Below, one piece after another: positions 32,278 to 41,378 of a stretch of DNA of 64,000 nucleotides. The notes under the pieces were generated by a model, which saw nothing but the letters and a program-made list of their open reading frames with translations, ran no database searches and was not told where the DNA came from. This stretch comes from Thalassovita autumnalis (GTDB lineage Bacteria > Pseudomonadota > Alphaproteobacteria > Rhodobacterales > Rhodobacteraceae), in NCBI RefSeq assembly GCF_001458255.1, contig NZ_CYSB01000040.1, positions 310,001 through 374,000 of the forward strand, written 5' to 3'. The position numbers and the translations under genes were made by a program. How positions within the stretch are numbered: position 1 is the first letter of the stretch; each line of letters opens with the position of its first letter.

Positions 32278-33303
32278 CTAACCGTTTTGCGCGGCTTTCA
32301 TCGCCTTCAGAACAGCGCCCAAGCGTTTGGTGGAGTTAAAGTTCTGCGTATAGGGAATTTCCCAAATCACCAGGTCATAGGCCTGATTGTCGAGGCCACC
32401 TGAATTCAGGAAACTCTGCATCGCGCGGTGCAGCCCGCCGCCCGAGATCGAATGGTTCACAACCGAGCGCCCAAAGGCAGACGCCATTGCATCCGCAACC
32501 CGGTAGTGATCGCGTTTGTAGCGGTCAGAAAAGCTGGTACCGACAAGGGCAATCTGCGGTCCCTTAGTGTCATCCAGCAGCCCCGCACCCGGCACATCCG
32601 CAAGGACGGCGATGTTTGATGTCTCTTTCGGAACCTTTTGGTCACAGCTTTTGCGCACCAGATCGGCAAGGGATCCGCGTTCTTCAATCTTGCCTTTCCA
32701 GCCAAGGATCGCAGGCCCCTCGGCCATACGCAGCTTTGGCGCCTCAGCGGCGACGGCCTGGGCCAGCGCTTCGGCGCTATGGGCCGCGCCAACGGTTGTC
32801 CAATGGGTGTCACGGCGGAAATAGAACCGGCGGCGCAGTTGCGGATCGCTTAGCGCCAACACGCTCAGATCCGGCACAATCGCCCCCATGCCCCGATATT
32901 CCGCCAGCATCGCCTGAAAACTGGCCTGCGTTGCGATTGCATCATAGTCGGCCGCTGCCGCCCCCATGGTTTTGCGCAGGATCCCCTGCCCAGCGACCAC
33001 CGGACGTGGCGGCGTGATCAGGATCGCCAGTTTGACGCCTTTGGCCTCAAACCCCTGCACGATTTCCGCCATCATCGCCTTGGGTTTGTCCTTCAGCGCA
33101 AAGGACTGGCGCATCTGGTTGGCGGCGAAGATCCAGCCGGTGTCAGAGCTGGAATAGACCGGCGCAAGGCTGGCATATTTCTCAGGCAGGGCATCGGCGT
33201 CCAACAAGGCTTCGCAATAGGGTGCGGCGGCAAGGGCGGGTGCCAACACGCTGAGACAGGTTGCAAAAACACAGCGAGAAAGGGTTTTGGTGAAACGGGT
33301 CAT
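32278..33303 (-). CDS. algX: SGNH-type alginate O-acetyltransferase, AlgX-related
   Basis: 341 residues with a Sec signal (cleavage near LAAAPYC). The ALGX/SGNH-like domain shows the Asp-His dyad D165/H167 in RDTHWTTVGA and nucleophile Ser257 in ALVGTSFSD. Pseudomonas AlgX (~474 residues) adds a carbohydrate-binding domain that is missing here, so this could equally be a second AlgJ. The family moves acetyl groups onto mannuronate O2/O3 in the periplasm. It lies 1 bp after algJ and before the alg44 promoter gap. Confidence 0.75.
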   Translation of the reverse strand: MTRFTKTLSRCVFATCLSVLAPALAAAPYCEALLDADALPEKYASLAPVYSSSDTGWIFAANQMRQSFALKDKPKAMMAEIVQGFEAKGVKLAILITPPRPVVAGQGILRKTMGAAAADYDAIATQASFQAMLAEYRGMGAIVPDLSVLALSDPQLRRRFYFRRDTHWTTVGAAHSAEALAQAVAAEAPKLRMAEGPAILGWKGKIEERGSLADLVRKSCDQKVPKETSNIAVLADVPGAGLLDDTKGPQIALVGTSFSDRYKRDHYRVADAMASAFGRSVVNHSISGGGLHRAMQSFLNSGGLDNQAYDLVIWEIPYTQNFNSTKRLGAVLKAMKAAQNG

Positions 33304-33304
33304 A

Positions 33305-34327
33305 TCAACCTCCTTGCAGCAAAATGTAACGTTCGGGGATTTCCCAAATGACGATATCGGGCGGGCTGCCGTGCAGCTCAGGTGAGGTCAGGTAATCCCG
33401 CATCGGGGCAAAGGGCCCCTTGCCGATCTGCGCCAGGTTCAGCACGTCCTGACCCAGCGCCGACTTGAGGAACCCTTCGAAATGAAAGTCTGCCTTGGCA
33501 GAATAGGAGGTGCCGATCAGCGCAACGGGCACCCGGGTGTCAGCGAAAAGCGCCATGGCGTCGGTGGCGTCCGCGGCCTTATCCAGCGTTTCATAGCGGG
33601 TGATCCGATCCAGCGGCAGGGCAACCCAATCAGCGAAGCGGCCCGTTTCAGCAAAGACCATCAGGTCGCCGCGAAACGGGTCCTGCCCGTTGGATTGCGT
33701 GACAAAAGCATCCTCCGCCGGTTTCGCGCCCAACTGCTGCGCCAGTGCCTCAGCAACGGCGCGGGCCGCCTCTGGCTGCCAATGGGTGTCCCCGCGCAGG
33801 AACCCATGCGCCTGCATCGCTGAGCGGGTATCCAACGCGGCAAACCCTTCGGCCCGCAGCAGGTCCAGCGCCGCCGCATAGCGGTTTTGCAACGCGGCTG
33901 AGCGGCGATAGGGCAAACGATCCGCATGCACCCGCGCCTTATCCGGCAGGATCACTGGCACCAGCTGCACGCCAAGCGCTGCCAGTTCCGCGCGGGCCTG
34001 CCGCAGCAGGGGCACCGGATCTTCGGCCAGGGCGGGGGTTTCAAACTCCTCCGCCGTGAAGATCCAACCGTCACGGCCCAGCACTGCGCCCTCCGCCACC
34101 TCCTTAAACAGGGCAAGGCGCAGGGCGGCATAGGCCTCCACACTCCAACCGCGCGAGGGCAAAGCATCTGCAAAGGTGCTTTCGTATTGGCGTTGATAGC
34201 TGCCCCCGGTCAGTCCGGTCAGCGCCTGTTCCGGCGCCGCGGCGCGGTGGCCCTGCCATCCGGCCAGCGCAACGGCCAGCCCCAGCAAGGAGGCGAAACA
34301 CATGTTTTGTTGATGATCGCTTAGCAT
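33305..34327 (-). CDS. algJ: AlgJ, periplasmic alginate O-acetylation protein
   Basis: 340 residues. The N-terminal hydrophobic segment (FASLLGLAVALAGW) is an uncleaved anchor or signal. The SGNH/ALGX-type catalytic elements are D180/H182 (RGDTHWQPEA) and Ser274 (LIGTSYSAKAD). AlgJ works with AlgI and AlgF, receiving acetyl groups passed across the membrane. It lies 12 bp after algI. It has the same fold as the following gene, but the two differ widely in sequence outside the motifs. Confidence 0.83.
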   Translation of the reverse strand: MLSDHQQNMCFASLLGLAVALAGWQGHRAAAPEQALTGLTGGSYQRQYESTFADALPSRGWSVEAYAALRLALFKEVAEGAVLGRDGWIFTAEEFETPALAEDPVPLLRQARAELAALGVQLVPVILPDKARVHADRLPYRRSAALQNRYAAALDLLRAEGFAALDTRSAMQAHGFLRGDTHWQPEAARAVAEALAQQLGAKPAEDAFVTQSNGQDPFRGDLMVFAETGRFADWVALPLDRITRYETLDKAADATDAMALFADTRVPVALIGTSYSAKADFHFEGFLKSALGQDVLNLAQIGKGPFAPMRDYLTSPELHGSPPDIVIWEIPERYILLQGG

Positions 34328-34339
34328 TTCAACGTCTCC

Positions 34340-35746
34340 TCAAAACTGGAAGTACAGGAAGGGTGAGTCACTGCGCGCCTGCATCACCAGCACCGCCGAC
34401 AGGAGCAACAGCAACGTGCCAAGGCGCGGCGCTTGCGGCAGGCGCAGATTGACCCGCGCCGCTGACAGCATCGGCCAGAGGGCAATCGCCCAGCCAAGCC
34501 ACATCGCCAGCCATTCCGTCGGCTTGCAGAGCATCCAAACCTCCCCCCGCAAGGCGAGGCCATTCAGGCCAAACATCCCGGCATAGACCTGCCCCGCTGT
34601 GGCCAGATCCGGCGCACGGAACACCACCCAGCCCAGCATCACCAGGACCAGCGTGAAGCCCCAGGCCCCTGCAGATCCGATGTGGCGGGACCAAACGGCG
34701 CCGGATTTGCTGCCCAGTGCCCGTTCCACGGCCATCCAGCCACCGTGCCAGATCCCCCAGAGGACAAAGGTCCAGTTGGCACCATGCCAGATGCCACCCA
34801 GCACCATGGTCAGCAGCAGATTGCGATAAGTTTTCACCGCCCCGGCGCGGTTGCCGCCCAGCGGGATGTAGAGGTAATCGCGCAGCCAGGTTGACAAGCT
34901 GATGTGCCAACGTTGCCAGAATTCCGTTACCGATTGGCTAATATAGGGGGCGTTAAAGTTTTCGATGAACCGAAAACCGATCATCAGCCCTAGACCAATT
35001 GCCATCGCTGAATAGCCCGCGAAATCAAAGAACAACTGCACCGAATAGGCGCTGGCGGCCAGCCAACCCTCTGCCAGCGTGGGGTCCTGCAGGGCAAACA
35101 GGCGATCGACCATCGGGGCCACGCTGTCGGCAATCAAGATCTTCATCGCCAGCCCCAGGGCAAACCGACGGACCCCCATGAGGAACTGGGCAAGGGAATG
35201 ACTGCGGGTCTGGAACTGATCCGCCAGATCCTTGTAGCGCAGCACCGGACCGGCAATCAGCTGCGGAAACAGCGTTGAAAAGGCAAGGAAATCCCAGATA
35301 TTGCGGGCGGGCGGCGCATCACCGCGTGCCACATCGATGACATAGCTGATGCATTGAAACGTCAGGAAGGACAGGCCAATGGGCAGGATAATCTCAGGGC
35401 TGGTGACCTCCCCCCGGCCCAGCGCCTGCCAGAGGGCATCGGCATTGCCGAGGACAAAGTTGGTGTATTTGAAGTAGCCCAGAACCGACAGGTTGCCGAT
35501 CACCCCAAGGCTGACCCAGGCTTTGCGGGTTTGAGCGGACACGGCGCGATTGGCCATTGCCGCACAGACATAGCTGCCAAAGGCCATGGCCAGAACAAGC
35601 GCCAGAAAATCCAGCCGCCACCAGGCGTAAAAGACCGCGCTGGCCAGCAGGATCACCGGCGAGCGCCCACTGCGCGGCACGACGTAGTAAAGCAACAGAA
35701 ACGCCGGCAGAAAGCCAAAGATAAACATCGGGGTGGAGAAGATCAT
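34340..35746 (-). CDS. algI: AlgI, MBOAT-family acetyl-transfer membrane protein
   Basis: 468 residues with about ten membrane helices. MBOAT signatures: FWQRWHISLSTWLRDYLYIPLGG, and the catalytic His in LGGIWHGANWTFVLWGIWHG. It carries acetyl groups from the cytoplasm to the periplasmic acetyltransferases. Similar proteins acetylate cellulose (WssH) or other polymers; alg8 and alg44 nearby favour alginate. It starts 3 bp after algF. Confidence 0.9.
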   Translation of the reverse strand: MIFSTPMFIFGFLPAFLLLYYVVPRSGRSPVILLASAVFYAWWRLDFLALVLAMAFGSYVCAAMANRAVSAQTRKAWVSLGVIGNLSVLGYFKYTNFVLGNADALWQALGRGEVTSPEIILPIGLSFLTFQCISYVIDVARGDAPPARNIWDFLAFSTLFPQLIAGPVLRYKDLADQFQTRSHSLAQFLMGVRRFALGLAMKILIADSVAPMVDRLFALQDPTLAEGWLAASAYSVQLFFDFAGYSAMAIGLGLMIGFRFIENFNAPYISQSVTEFWQRWHISLSTWLRDYLYIPLGGNRAGAVKTYRNLLLTMVLGGIWHGANWTFVLWGIWHGGWMAVERALGSKSGAVWSRHIGSAGAWGFTLVLVMLGWVVFRAPDLATAGQVYAGMFGLNGLALRGEVWMLCKPTEWLAMWLGWAIALWPMLSAARVNLRLPQAPRLGTLLLLLSAVLVMQARSDSPFLYFQF

Positions 35747-35749
35747 GGC

Positions 35750-36352
35750 TCACTCCTCCAGCAGATCACCGATCTGGTTTTCGATCAGCCGCACGCCGTC
35801 ATCTGTCACCAGAACGGTGACATTCTGACCCCGGCGCAGCCGCACCGCGACCTCCCCCAACGGGCGGTCATCATCCGCCAGAACCGCCAAACGGGCCGAG
35901 ACCGGATTGACCATCCGACCACCGCTGGCAAAGGCGTTGGTTTGCTGGATCACCTCATGGCCGGCATCCGCCAGCACCAGCCGCACCGGCTGACCCGAGG
36001 CATTGAGCAGGATCAGGTGGACTTTGGATTTCTGGCCACGCGCGGGTTCCTCCACCAGACGCGCCGTGCCCTCAGGGCCCGCCAGTACCGAATAAAACGC
36101 ACCCGGCTCAGCGCCGTTCAGATGGCGGGCGGAAAGCGGGCGATAGGCCTCCTGGCCTGCGACAGGCTGATGCGGCAGGCCCAACGCGGGCAGCGGTACA
36201 TCGGTATCGACCCAGCGCAGAAAAATCGCATCACTGGGCAGATCCGGCGCATAAAGCGCCGCCTCATCGGTATCCGCGAAAACAGCGGTCGCGGCCATCA
36301 CGCAGGCTGCAACCGCAGCCGCGACCGGGGGGGAAAAGCGTTGTGTAAACAT
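35750..36352 (-). CDS. algF: AlgF, periplasmic alginate O-acetylation accessory protein
   Basis: 200 residues from the ATG at 36352 (GAGGAG 6 bases upstream), with a Sec signal ending near TAVFADTDEA. The rest is an AlgF-type double beta-sandwich protein (ALYAPDLPSDAIFLRWVDTD; LNASGQPVRLVLADAGHEV) with no catalytic residues visible. It is needed with AlgI and AlgJ for acetylation. First gene of the leftward operon; a dyad box lies 72-87 bp upstream. Confidence 0.85.
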   Translation of the reverse strand: MFTQRFSPPVAAAVAACVMAATAVFADTDEAALYAPDLPSDAIFLRWVDTDVPLPALGLPHQPVAGQEAYRPLSARHLNGAEPGAFYSVLAGPEGTARLVEEPARGQKSKVHLILLNASGQPVRLVLADAGHEVIQQTNAFASGGRMVNPVSARLAVLADDDRPLGEVAVRLRRGQNVTVLVTDDGVRLIENQIGDLLEE

Positions 36353-36423
36353 CGGTGACTCCTCTTTGAAGTCATCGCTATCATGTTCACCCCACGCCAA
36401 ACTCGGTGCAGAGGGTGTGCTTT

Positions 36424-36439
36424 ATAACCCTTGGGATAG
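36424..36439. promoter_or_regulatory. Dyad box ATAACC-CTTG-GGATAG upstream of algF
   Basis: Lies 72-87 bp before the algF start, directly after the iron ABC ATPase stop. It matches the kinase-operon box at 14 of 16 bases. Likely main control site of the polysaccharide operon. Confidence 0.6.
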
Positions 36440-36480
36440 GCCTCTACGTCTTCCCCATAGGCGGTAGGAGGCGACGGGGC

Positions 36481-37233
36481 TCAGACCTGCACCAAAACCC
36501 CCGCGTCGGTTTTAACAACCTCAGCATCGGTGCCAAAAACCTGTGACAGCAGCGCTTTGCTGACAATCTCGGCCGGGGGGCCCATTGGCCCCAGCTGACC
36601 GCCGGTAAGGGTCACCATGTGATCGGCATAGGCGCAGGCGTAATTGATATCGTGCAGCACCGTGACCACGGTCCGGCCATGATCATGCGCCAGCGCGCGC
36701 AGGCGTTTCATCAGGGATCGGCTGGCGGCGATGTCCAGATTGTTCAGCGGCTCATCCAGCAGCACGTAATCGGTATCCTGCGCAAAGGTCATCGCCACAT
36801 GGGCCCGCTGCCGCTGCCCACCTGAAAGCGCCTCTAACGGGCGGTCCGCCAGATCCTGCAGGTCAAAGGCCACCAGCGCCTCTTCGACCTTTTGGTGGTC
36901 CTCTGCGGTGGCGCGTCCCCGGTGATGCGGATAGCGGCCAAAGCCAACCAATTCCCGCACCGTCAAACGCGGGGCCACTTCGGCGGCCTGCGGCAGGATC
37001 GCCAGTTTGCGCGCCAAGTCGCGGGTTGGGGTTTTGCCAACCTCCATCCCGTCCACCTCAATCCGGCCCGATTGGATCGGCATCAGACGGGCGATCAAGC
37101 TCAGCAGTGTCGATTTCCCTGCACCGTTTGCCCCAACCAGCGCCGTCACCCCACCCCGCGGCAGGGTCAGGGACAGATCGCTGAGGATCGGCGTCGCGCC
37201 GTAGCGATGGCTCAGGCCCGAGATTTGGATCAT
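36481..37233 (-). CDS. Siderophore/iron-chelate ABC transporter ATPase
   Basis: 250 residues. Walker A GANGAGKST, signature LSGGQRQRAHVA, Walker B YVLLDEPLNNLD and switch His in TVLHDINYA. It belongs to the FecE/FepC/CeuD group. Its start overlaps the stop of the upstream permease (ATGA), so it is the last gene of a four-gene operon. It energises uptake of an iron chelate through the two FecCD-type permeases. Confidence 0.92.
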   Translation of the reverse strand: MIQISGLSHRYGATPILSDLSLTLPRGGVTALVGANGAGKSTLLSLIARLMPIQSGRIEVDGMEVGKTPTRDLARKLAILPQAAEVAPRLTVRELVGFGRYPHHRGRATAEDHQKVEEALVAFDLQDLADRPLEALSGGQRQRAHVAMTFAQDTDYVLLDEPLNNLDIAASRSLMKRLRALAHDHGRTVVTVLHDINYACAYADHMVTLTGGQLGPMGPPAEIVSKALLSQVFGTDAEVVKTDAGVLVQV

Positions 37234-38174
37234 CGACGTAGTCCTTTCAGAAGTAGCCAGAGGAACACCAGCCCCCCTAAGAGATCAACAACCACAGACA
37301 GCGGTGTTGCAAGGCTGAGCACCCGTTCCAGCACGGTTTGACCGCCGACCAGAACAATGCCCGACACCAGCGCCGCTGTTGGCAACAGGATCGCATGGCG
37401 TTCGGTTGGCATGATCTGATGTGTCATGGCCACCACCAGAAGGCCCAGAAAGGCCACGGGGCCCACCAGTGCGGTGGAGACAGACACCAGAACGGCCACC
37501 AGCGTCAGCACCTGGAAATGGCCCCGGCGCGGATCTTCGCCAAGGTTGATCGCCGCATCATAGCCCAGCGCCAGAACATCCAGACGGTGACGCATCCGCC
37601 AGGCCACGATCAGACTGACGGTCATCAAGACGCCGCCGATCAACAACAGCTCAGTATCGATCCGGCTGAAGCGGGCGAAGCTGGCCACCTGGACCAGTGT
37701 GAACTCATTCGGGTCGATCATCCGCTGCATCATATTGGTCAGCGAGCGGAACAGGGTGCCGAAAATGATGCCCGTCAGGATCATCCGCATCAGATCCCGC
37801 CCCCCCGTCAGCAGGAGGGAGCCAAACAGCAACAGCGACGCCCCGATGAGCGCCACCACGGTGACGGCAAAGATCACCTCATTGGGCAGCAGCGCAAAGC
37901 CCTGCCCGCCCAGAAAGAACACTGCCCCCGTAACGATCAGCAGATAAAGCGCATCGAACCCCATGATTGAAGGCGTCAGGATCCGGTTCCGGGTGATGGT
38001 CTGAAACAACACAGTTGCGGTGGAGACCGAGACGGCCACCAGCAGCAGCGACGCCAGCTTGGCCCCGCGAAATGGGATCAGAAAGGACCAGCTGCCTTTG
38101 GCGCCATAGGTCATATAGGCAAGGCAACACAGCCCCAATGCCACGGCCAGCAACCCCAGACGTTTAGCCAGCAT
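37230..38174 (-). CDS. FecCD-type iron-chelate ABC permease (second)
   Basis: 314 residues, about nine to ten membrane helices, FecCD/BtuC fold: LTPSIMGFDALYLL, GRDLMRMILTGIIFGTLFRS and GPVAFLGLLVVAMTHQI near the ATPase-coupling loop. It overlaps the preceding permease gene by 11 bp. The pair forms the heterodimeric channel. The closest types are YclO/CeuC/FatC permeases for catecholate or hydroxamate siderophores. Confidence 0.9.
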   Translation of the reverse strand: MLAKRLGLLAVALGLCCLAYMTYGAKGSWSFLIPFRGAKLASLLLVAVSVSTATVLFQTITRNRILTPSIMGFDALYLLIVTGAVFFLGGQGFALLPNEVIFAVTVVALIGASLLLFGSLLLTGGRDLMRMILTGIIFGTLFRSLTNMMQRMIDPNEFTLVQVASFARFSRIDTELLLIGGVLMTVSLIVAWRMRHRLDVLALGYDAAINLGEDPRRGHFQVLTLVAVLVSVSTALVGPVAFLGLLVVAMTHQIMPTERHAILLPTAALVSGIVLVGGQTVLERVLSLATPLSVVVDLLGGLVFLWLLLKGLRR

Positions 38175-39123
38175 GTTTCGGCCTCACGTTCAGCAGATAG
38201 AGGAAAATTACAGCGCCGATCACACCAAAGACCGTGCCCACCGGCACCTCATAGGGGTAGCGCAGCACCCGGCCCAGAATGTCACAGACCAGCACCATCG
38301 AGCCACCCATCAGCGCGACAATCGGCAGTGTGCCACGTAGGTTATCGCCATACCGGCGCGAAATGATATTTGGCACCACAAGGCCCACAAAAGGGATCAT
38401 CCCCACGGTGACAACGGTCAGCGCAGTAACGATGGAAATCGCGATCAGCCCCAGCAGTACAACCTGCCCGTAGTTGAGCCCAAGGTTTACCGCGGCCGTA
38501 CGGCCCAGGCCAACAATGGCAAACTGATCTGCGATGATATAGGTCAGCGCAGCCGCAAGGGCGGCAATCCACAACAGCTCATACCGGCCTTTCAGCACGC
38601 CGGAAAACTCGCCCGACATCCAGACCTCGATGTATTGCATCAGATCGCCCTGATAGGCGATAAATGTCACCCCGGCCCCCATCAGGCCGCCGTAAACAAG
38701 CCCAACCAAAGGCACCAACAGCGGCTGACTGGGGGGCAGACGACGCACAATCAGCAAAAACCCGATGGAGGCGATCAGCGCGGTCAGCGCCGCCCCCGTC
38801 ATGCGCAGGGCCAAAGGTGCCGTTGGGATGAACAGGGTGACCAGCAGGATGCCCAGCGCCGCGCCCTGGCCGGTACCGGCGGTCATCGGCTCCACAAAGC
38901 GGTTCCGGGCAATCTGCTGCATCAAGGTGCCAGATACGGCCAGCGTTGCACCGGTGATCAGAACCGCCAGCGTGCGGGGCACCCGTGACAGCAGCACCAG
39001 CTGCAATGCTTCGCGATCCCGCAAAAGGTCAGTGGGGGCGACGTCAATCACCCCCACGAACAGGGACAGGCTCGCAAGGCCCGCGAGGGCGATGAGCCCA
39101 ATCTTCCAGGCCTTGCCTTGCAT
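38164..39123 (-). CDS. FecCD-type iron-chelate ABC permease (first)
   Basis: 319 residues with about nine to ten membrane helices. Family marks are SRVPRTLAVLITGATLAVSGTLMQQIARNRFVEP (N-terminal) and GMIPFVGLVVPNIISRRYGDNLR (coupling helix). It starts 3 bp after the stop of the binding-protein gene. Corresponds to the YclN/CeuB/FatD permease in related operons. Confidence 0.9.
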   Translation of the reverse strand: MQGKAWKIGLIALAGLASLSLFVGVIDVAPTDLLRDREALQLVLLSRVPRTLAVLITGATLAVSGTLMQQIARNRFVEPMTAGTGQGAALGILLVTLFIPTAPLALRMTGAALTALIASIGFLLIVRRLPPSQPLLVPLVGLVYGGLMGAGVTFIAYQGDLMQYIEVWMSGEFSGVLKGRYELLWIAALAAALTYIIADQFAIVGLGRTAAVNLGLNYGQVVLLGLIAISIVTALTVVTVGMIPFVGLVVPNIISRRYGDNLRGTLPIVALMGGSMVLVCDILGRVLRYPYEVPVGTVFGVIGAVIFLYLLNVRPKHAG

Positions 39124-39126
39124 GTG

Positions 39127-40017
39127 TTAGCTGCCGGAGAACGCGGTCACAAACTGATCAAGGATCAGGGTCATCGACTGAATGCCGCCACCTGCGATGT
39201 AAAGCGGTGCGCTGTTCAGGTAGATCACCTTGCCGTTTTTCCATGCGTTGGTTTCCTGCACCAGCGCGTTGTCCAGCGTTGCCTGGGCGCTTTCGCCATC
39301 GCGACCGATCGCCGCCAGACGGTCCACAACGATCAGGATGTCGGGGTTGGCGTCGCGGATGAACTCAAAGCTGATGGCCTCGCCGTGGGTCGATTTTTCA
39401 ACTTCATCCACCGCTTCGGGCAGTTCCAGTTCGGCATGCAGCCAGCCAAAGCGGCCACCGGCACCATAGGCCGAGATTTTCGGACCATTGGTCATCACGA
39501 TCAGCGCTTTGCCTTTGCCGTTCACGGCGGCTTTGGCTTCTGTCAGCTTGGCTTCGAAATCCGCTTTCAGCGCGGCGGCTTCGGCTTCTTTGCCAAAGAT
39601 TTTGCCGAAGGCGTCTAGGCGATCAAGGCCCTGACCTACAGTGTCTTCCCAGATGGTCATGTCGATGGTCGGCGCGATCTTAGCCAGATCCGGCGCCACT
39701 TTCGACGAACGGCCACCGGCTACGATCAGGTCCGGTCCCATGGCGGCAATCGCTTCAAAGTCAGGTTCGAACAGCGATCCAACTTTCTCAGCACCGGCCA
39801 CAGCATCGTCCAGATAGGACACAAAGATCGGTGAAACGGCGCCGTCGGGGCTAATGCCCAGCGCCGACAGCGTATCAATCGCGGCAACATCAAAAACGGC
39901 GATGGTTTGGGGGGCGACTTTGACGTCGGTTGCACCGCGATAGGTGTCGACGGTCACGGTCTCGGCCAGCGCGGGGCCCGCCATTAGGGCAAGCGAAAGG
40001 GCAAGCTTCTTCAGCAT
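39127..40017 (-). CDS. Siderophore ABC transporter periplasmic binding protein
   Basis: 296 residues with a signal peptide (MLKKLALSLALMAGPALA). A class III binding protein: TIAVFDVAAIDTLSALG, MGPDLIVAGGRSS, IWEDTVGQGLDRLDAFGKIF, and a C-terminal lobe. It resembles CeuE/FatB/YclQ, which bind catecholate siderophores or their iron complexes. First gene of the operon. The 276-bp upstream region has no clear Fur or RirA box that I could recognise. No TonB receptor is in the window. Confidence 0.9.
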   Translation of the reverse strand: MLKKLALSLALMAGPALAETVTVDTYRGATDVKVAPQTIAVFDVAAIDTLSALGISPDGAVSPIFVSYLDDAVAGAEKVGSLFEPDFEAIAAMGPDLIVAGGRSSKVAPDLAKIAPTIDMTIWEDTVGQGLDRLDAFGKIFGKEAEAAALKADFEAKLTEAKAAVNGKGKALIVMTNGPKISAYGAGGRFGWLHAELELPEAVDEVEKSTHGEAISFEFIRDANPDILIVVDRLAAIGRDGESAQATLDNALVQETNAWKNGKVIYLNSAPLYIAGGGIQSMTLILDQFVTAFSGS

Positions 40018-40293
40018 CTTGGGATCTCCAATCTGACTGCATGGCTTGCCATTTTCGGGTCGGGCTGGCTCTGCGTGAATAATGAAAGGGGCTTATCCCG
40101 CACGTGGATGTATGTCCAGTCTATTCCGACTGTTTTACTCAATCAAATCGCCGTACCCCGCGCTTGTTTGCTTCAGTGAACCTAACCAGATGTGTTCCGC
40201 ACCCTTTGCCCCGGCGTTACATCGCCTGCAGCTGGACGCTTTGCTGTCTTCTTGCTGCATACCAGCAACGGCCCTCAATGACGGGTGCCTCGG

Positions 40294-41274
40294 TCAAAGG
40301 CCGGTAGGTTCAGCAATCAAGCCTTGCAACCAATTGGCAAACCGCCCGGCCGCCGGGTCATGATCGCTGTGCGCCAGAAAGTACCCTTCTGAAACGGCCA
40401 ATTCCTGCCTGCCGCATTGAACAATGTCTCCTTTCTGCAAGGCATCCTGCGCCAGCGACTTTGGCACCAGGGCACATCCTTGACCCGCCACAGCCAACCG
40501 CAACGCCAAGCCATAAGAATCCGCTAGCAGCGCCGGAGGCTTTTGGCCATCCGTCTGGTTGACCGGCGCAGGTGCCCCCTGCCCCGCACCCGGCGCATAG
40601 TATTCCCGCCACCCGGCCGAGGTGCCGACCGTTTCAATGCGGGGCAAAGTGGACCAGTTTTGCCCCGCTGCCCAAGCCGCCTCCCCAGTCAAATCCTGCC
40701 CAACAGGTTGTCCTACACTTTGTACAGTTCCATCATCATCCATTGCCCAAGCCAGTAAGGATGGGGACGCGACCGCGATCAACGCCGCCCCCGCCAAAGG
40801 CACCGCGCCCTGGCCAACCTGCCGTTCCGAGCCAAATCGAATCTCAACATCCGCGCGTGGGGTGGCAAAATCATCCGGCCAAATCGTTGATAAAAACCTA
40901 ACAGAGCGGTCTTTTTCCTGCTGTATGAAGTCACTGAGATGCGGAATGATCAGCCAGTCAATCACACTGACCGAGGCCGCAACGGTTAATACCTGCGGCG
41001 CCTGCGCCAGCTCATACCGCTCCGTCGCTTGCCGCAGCACCTGCAGCGCCGCCTCGACCTGAGGCAGCAACCGCCGCCCCTCATCCGTCAGGGTAAGAGC
41101 ACGCGGCAACCGTTTGAACAGGATCACATTCAACCGGGTTTCCAGCGCCTTAATCTGCTGACTGACGGCCGACTGCGTTAGGCCAATTTCATCCGCCGCA
41201 GCGGTGAAACTCAGATGCCGCGCCGCTGCTTCGAAAGATCGAAACCACGTTAACGGAGGTAAATTTTGCGCCAT
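40294..41274 (-). CDS. LysR-family transcriptional regulator (GcvA/DsdC-like)
   Basis: 326 residues from the ATG at 41274; upstream in-frame ATGs at 41289 and 41325 are possible. N-terminal winged HTH (FEAAARHLSFTAAADEIGLTQSAVSQQIKALETRLNVILFKRLPRALTLTDEGRRLLP), then a type 2 periplasmic-binding-fold inducer domain. It is divergent from the flavin-monooxygenase operon, 104 bp between starts, so it probably controls that operon in response to its substrate or an intermediate. Confidence 0.9.
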   Translation of the reverse strand: MAQNLPPLTWFRSFEAAARHLSFTAAADEIGLTQSAVSQQIKALETRLNVILFKRLPRALTLTDEGRRLLPQVEAALQVLRQATERYELAQAPQVLTVAASVSVIDWLIIPHLSDFIQQEKDRSVRFLSTIWPDDFATPRADVEIRFGSERQVGQGAVPLAGAALIAVASPSLLAWAMDDDGTVQSVGQPVGQDLTGEAAWAAGQNWSTLPRIETVGTSAGWREYYAPGAGQGAPAPVNQTDGQKPPALLADSYGLALRLAVAGQGCALVPKSLAQDALQKGDIVQCGRQELAVSEGYFLAHSDHDPAAGRFANWLQGLIAEPTGL

Positions 41275-41378
41275 GAAGAACCCAACCATTAGCAGGACTA
41301 ATGCTTTAGCCTGAAGTTCTTTCATTTGTCAAAGCTTGCTCTGCGGCGGATCCTCACCCAGCGTAACAGGAGCCCGAA

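Noticed and set aside
40082-40363. Small plus-strand frame between the iron transporter and the LysR gene
   Set aside because: No convincing RBS, Cys/Pro-rich random composition, and it runs into the end of the LysR gene.
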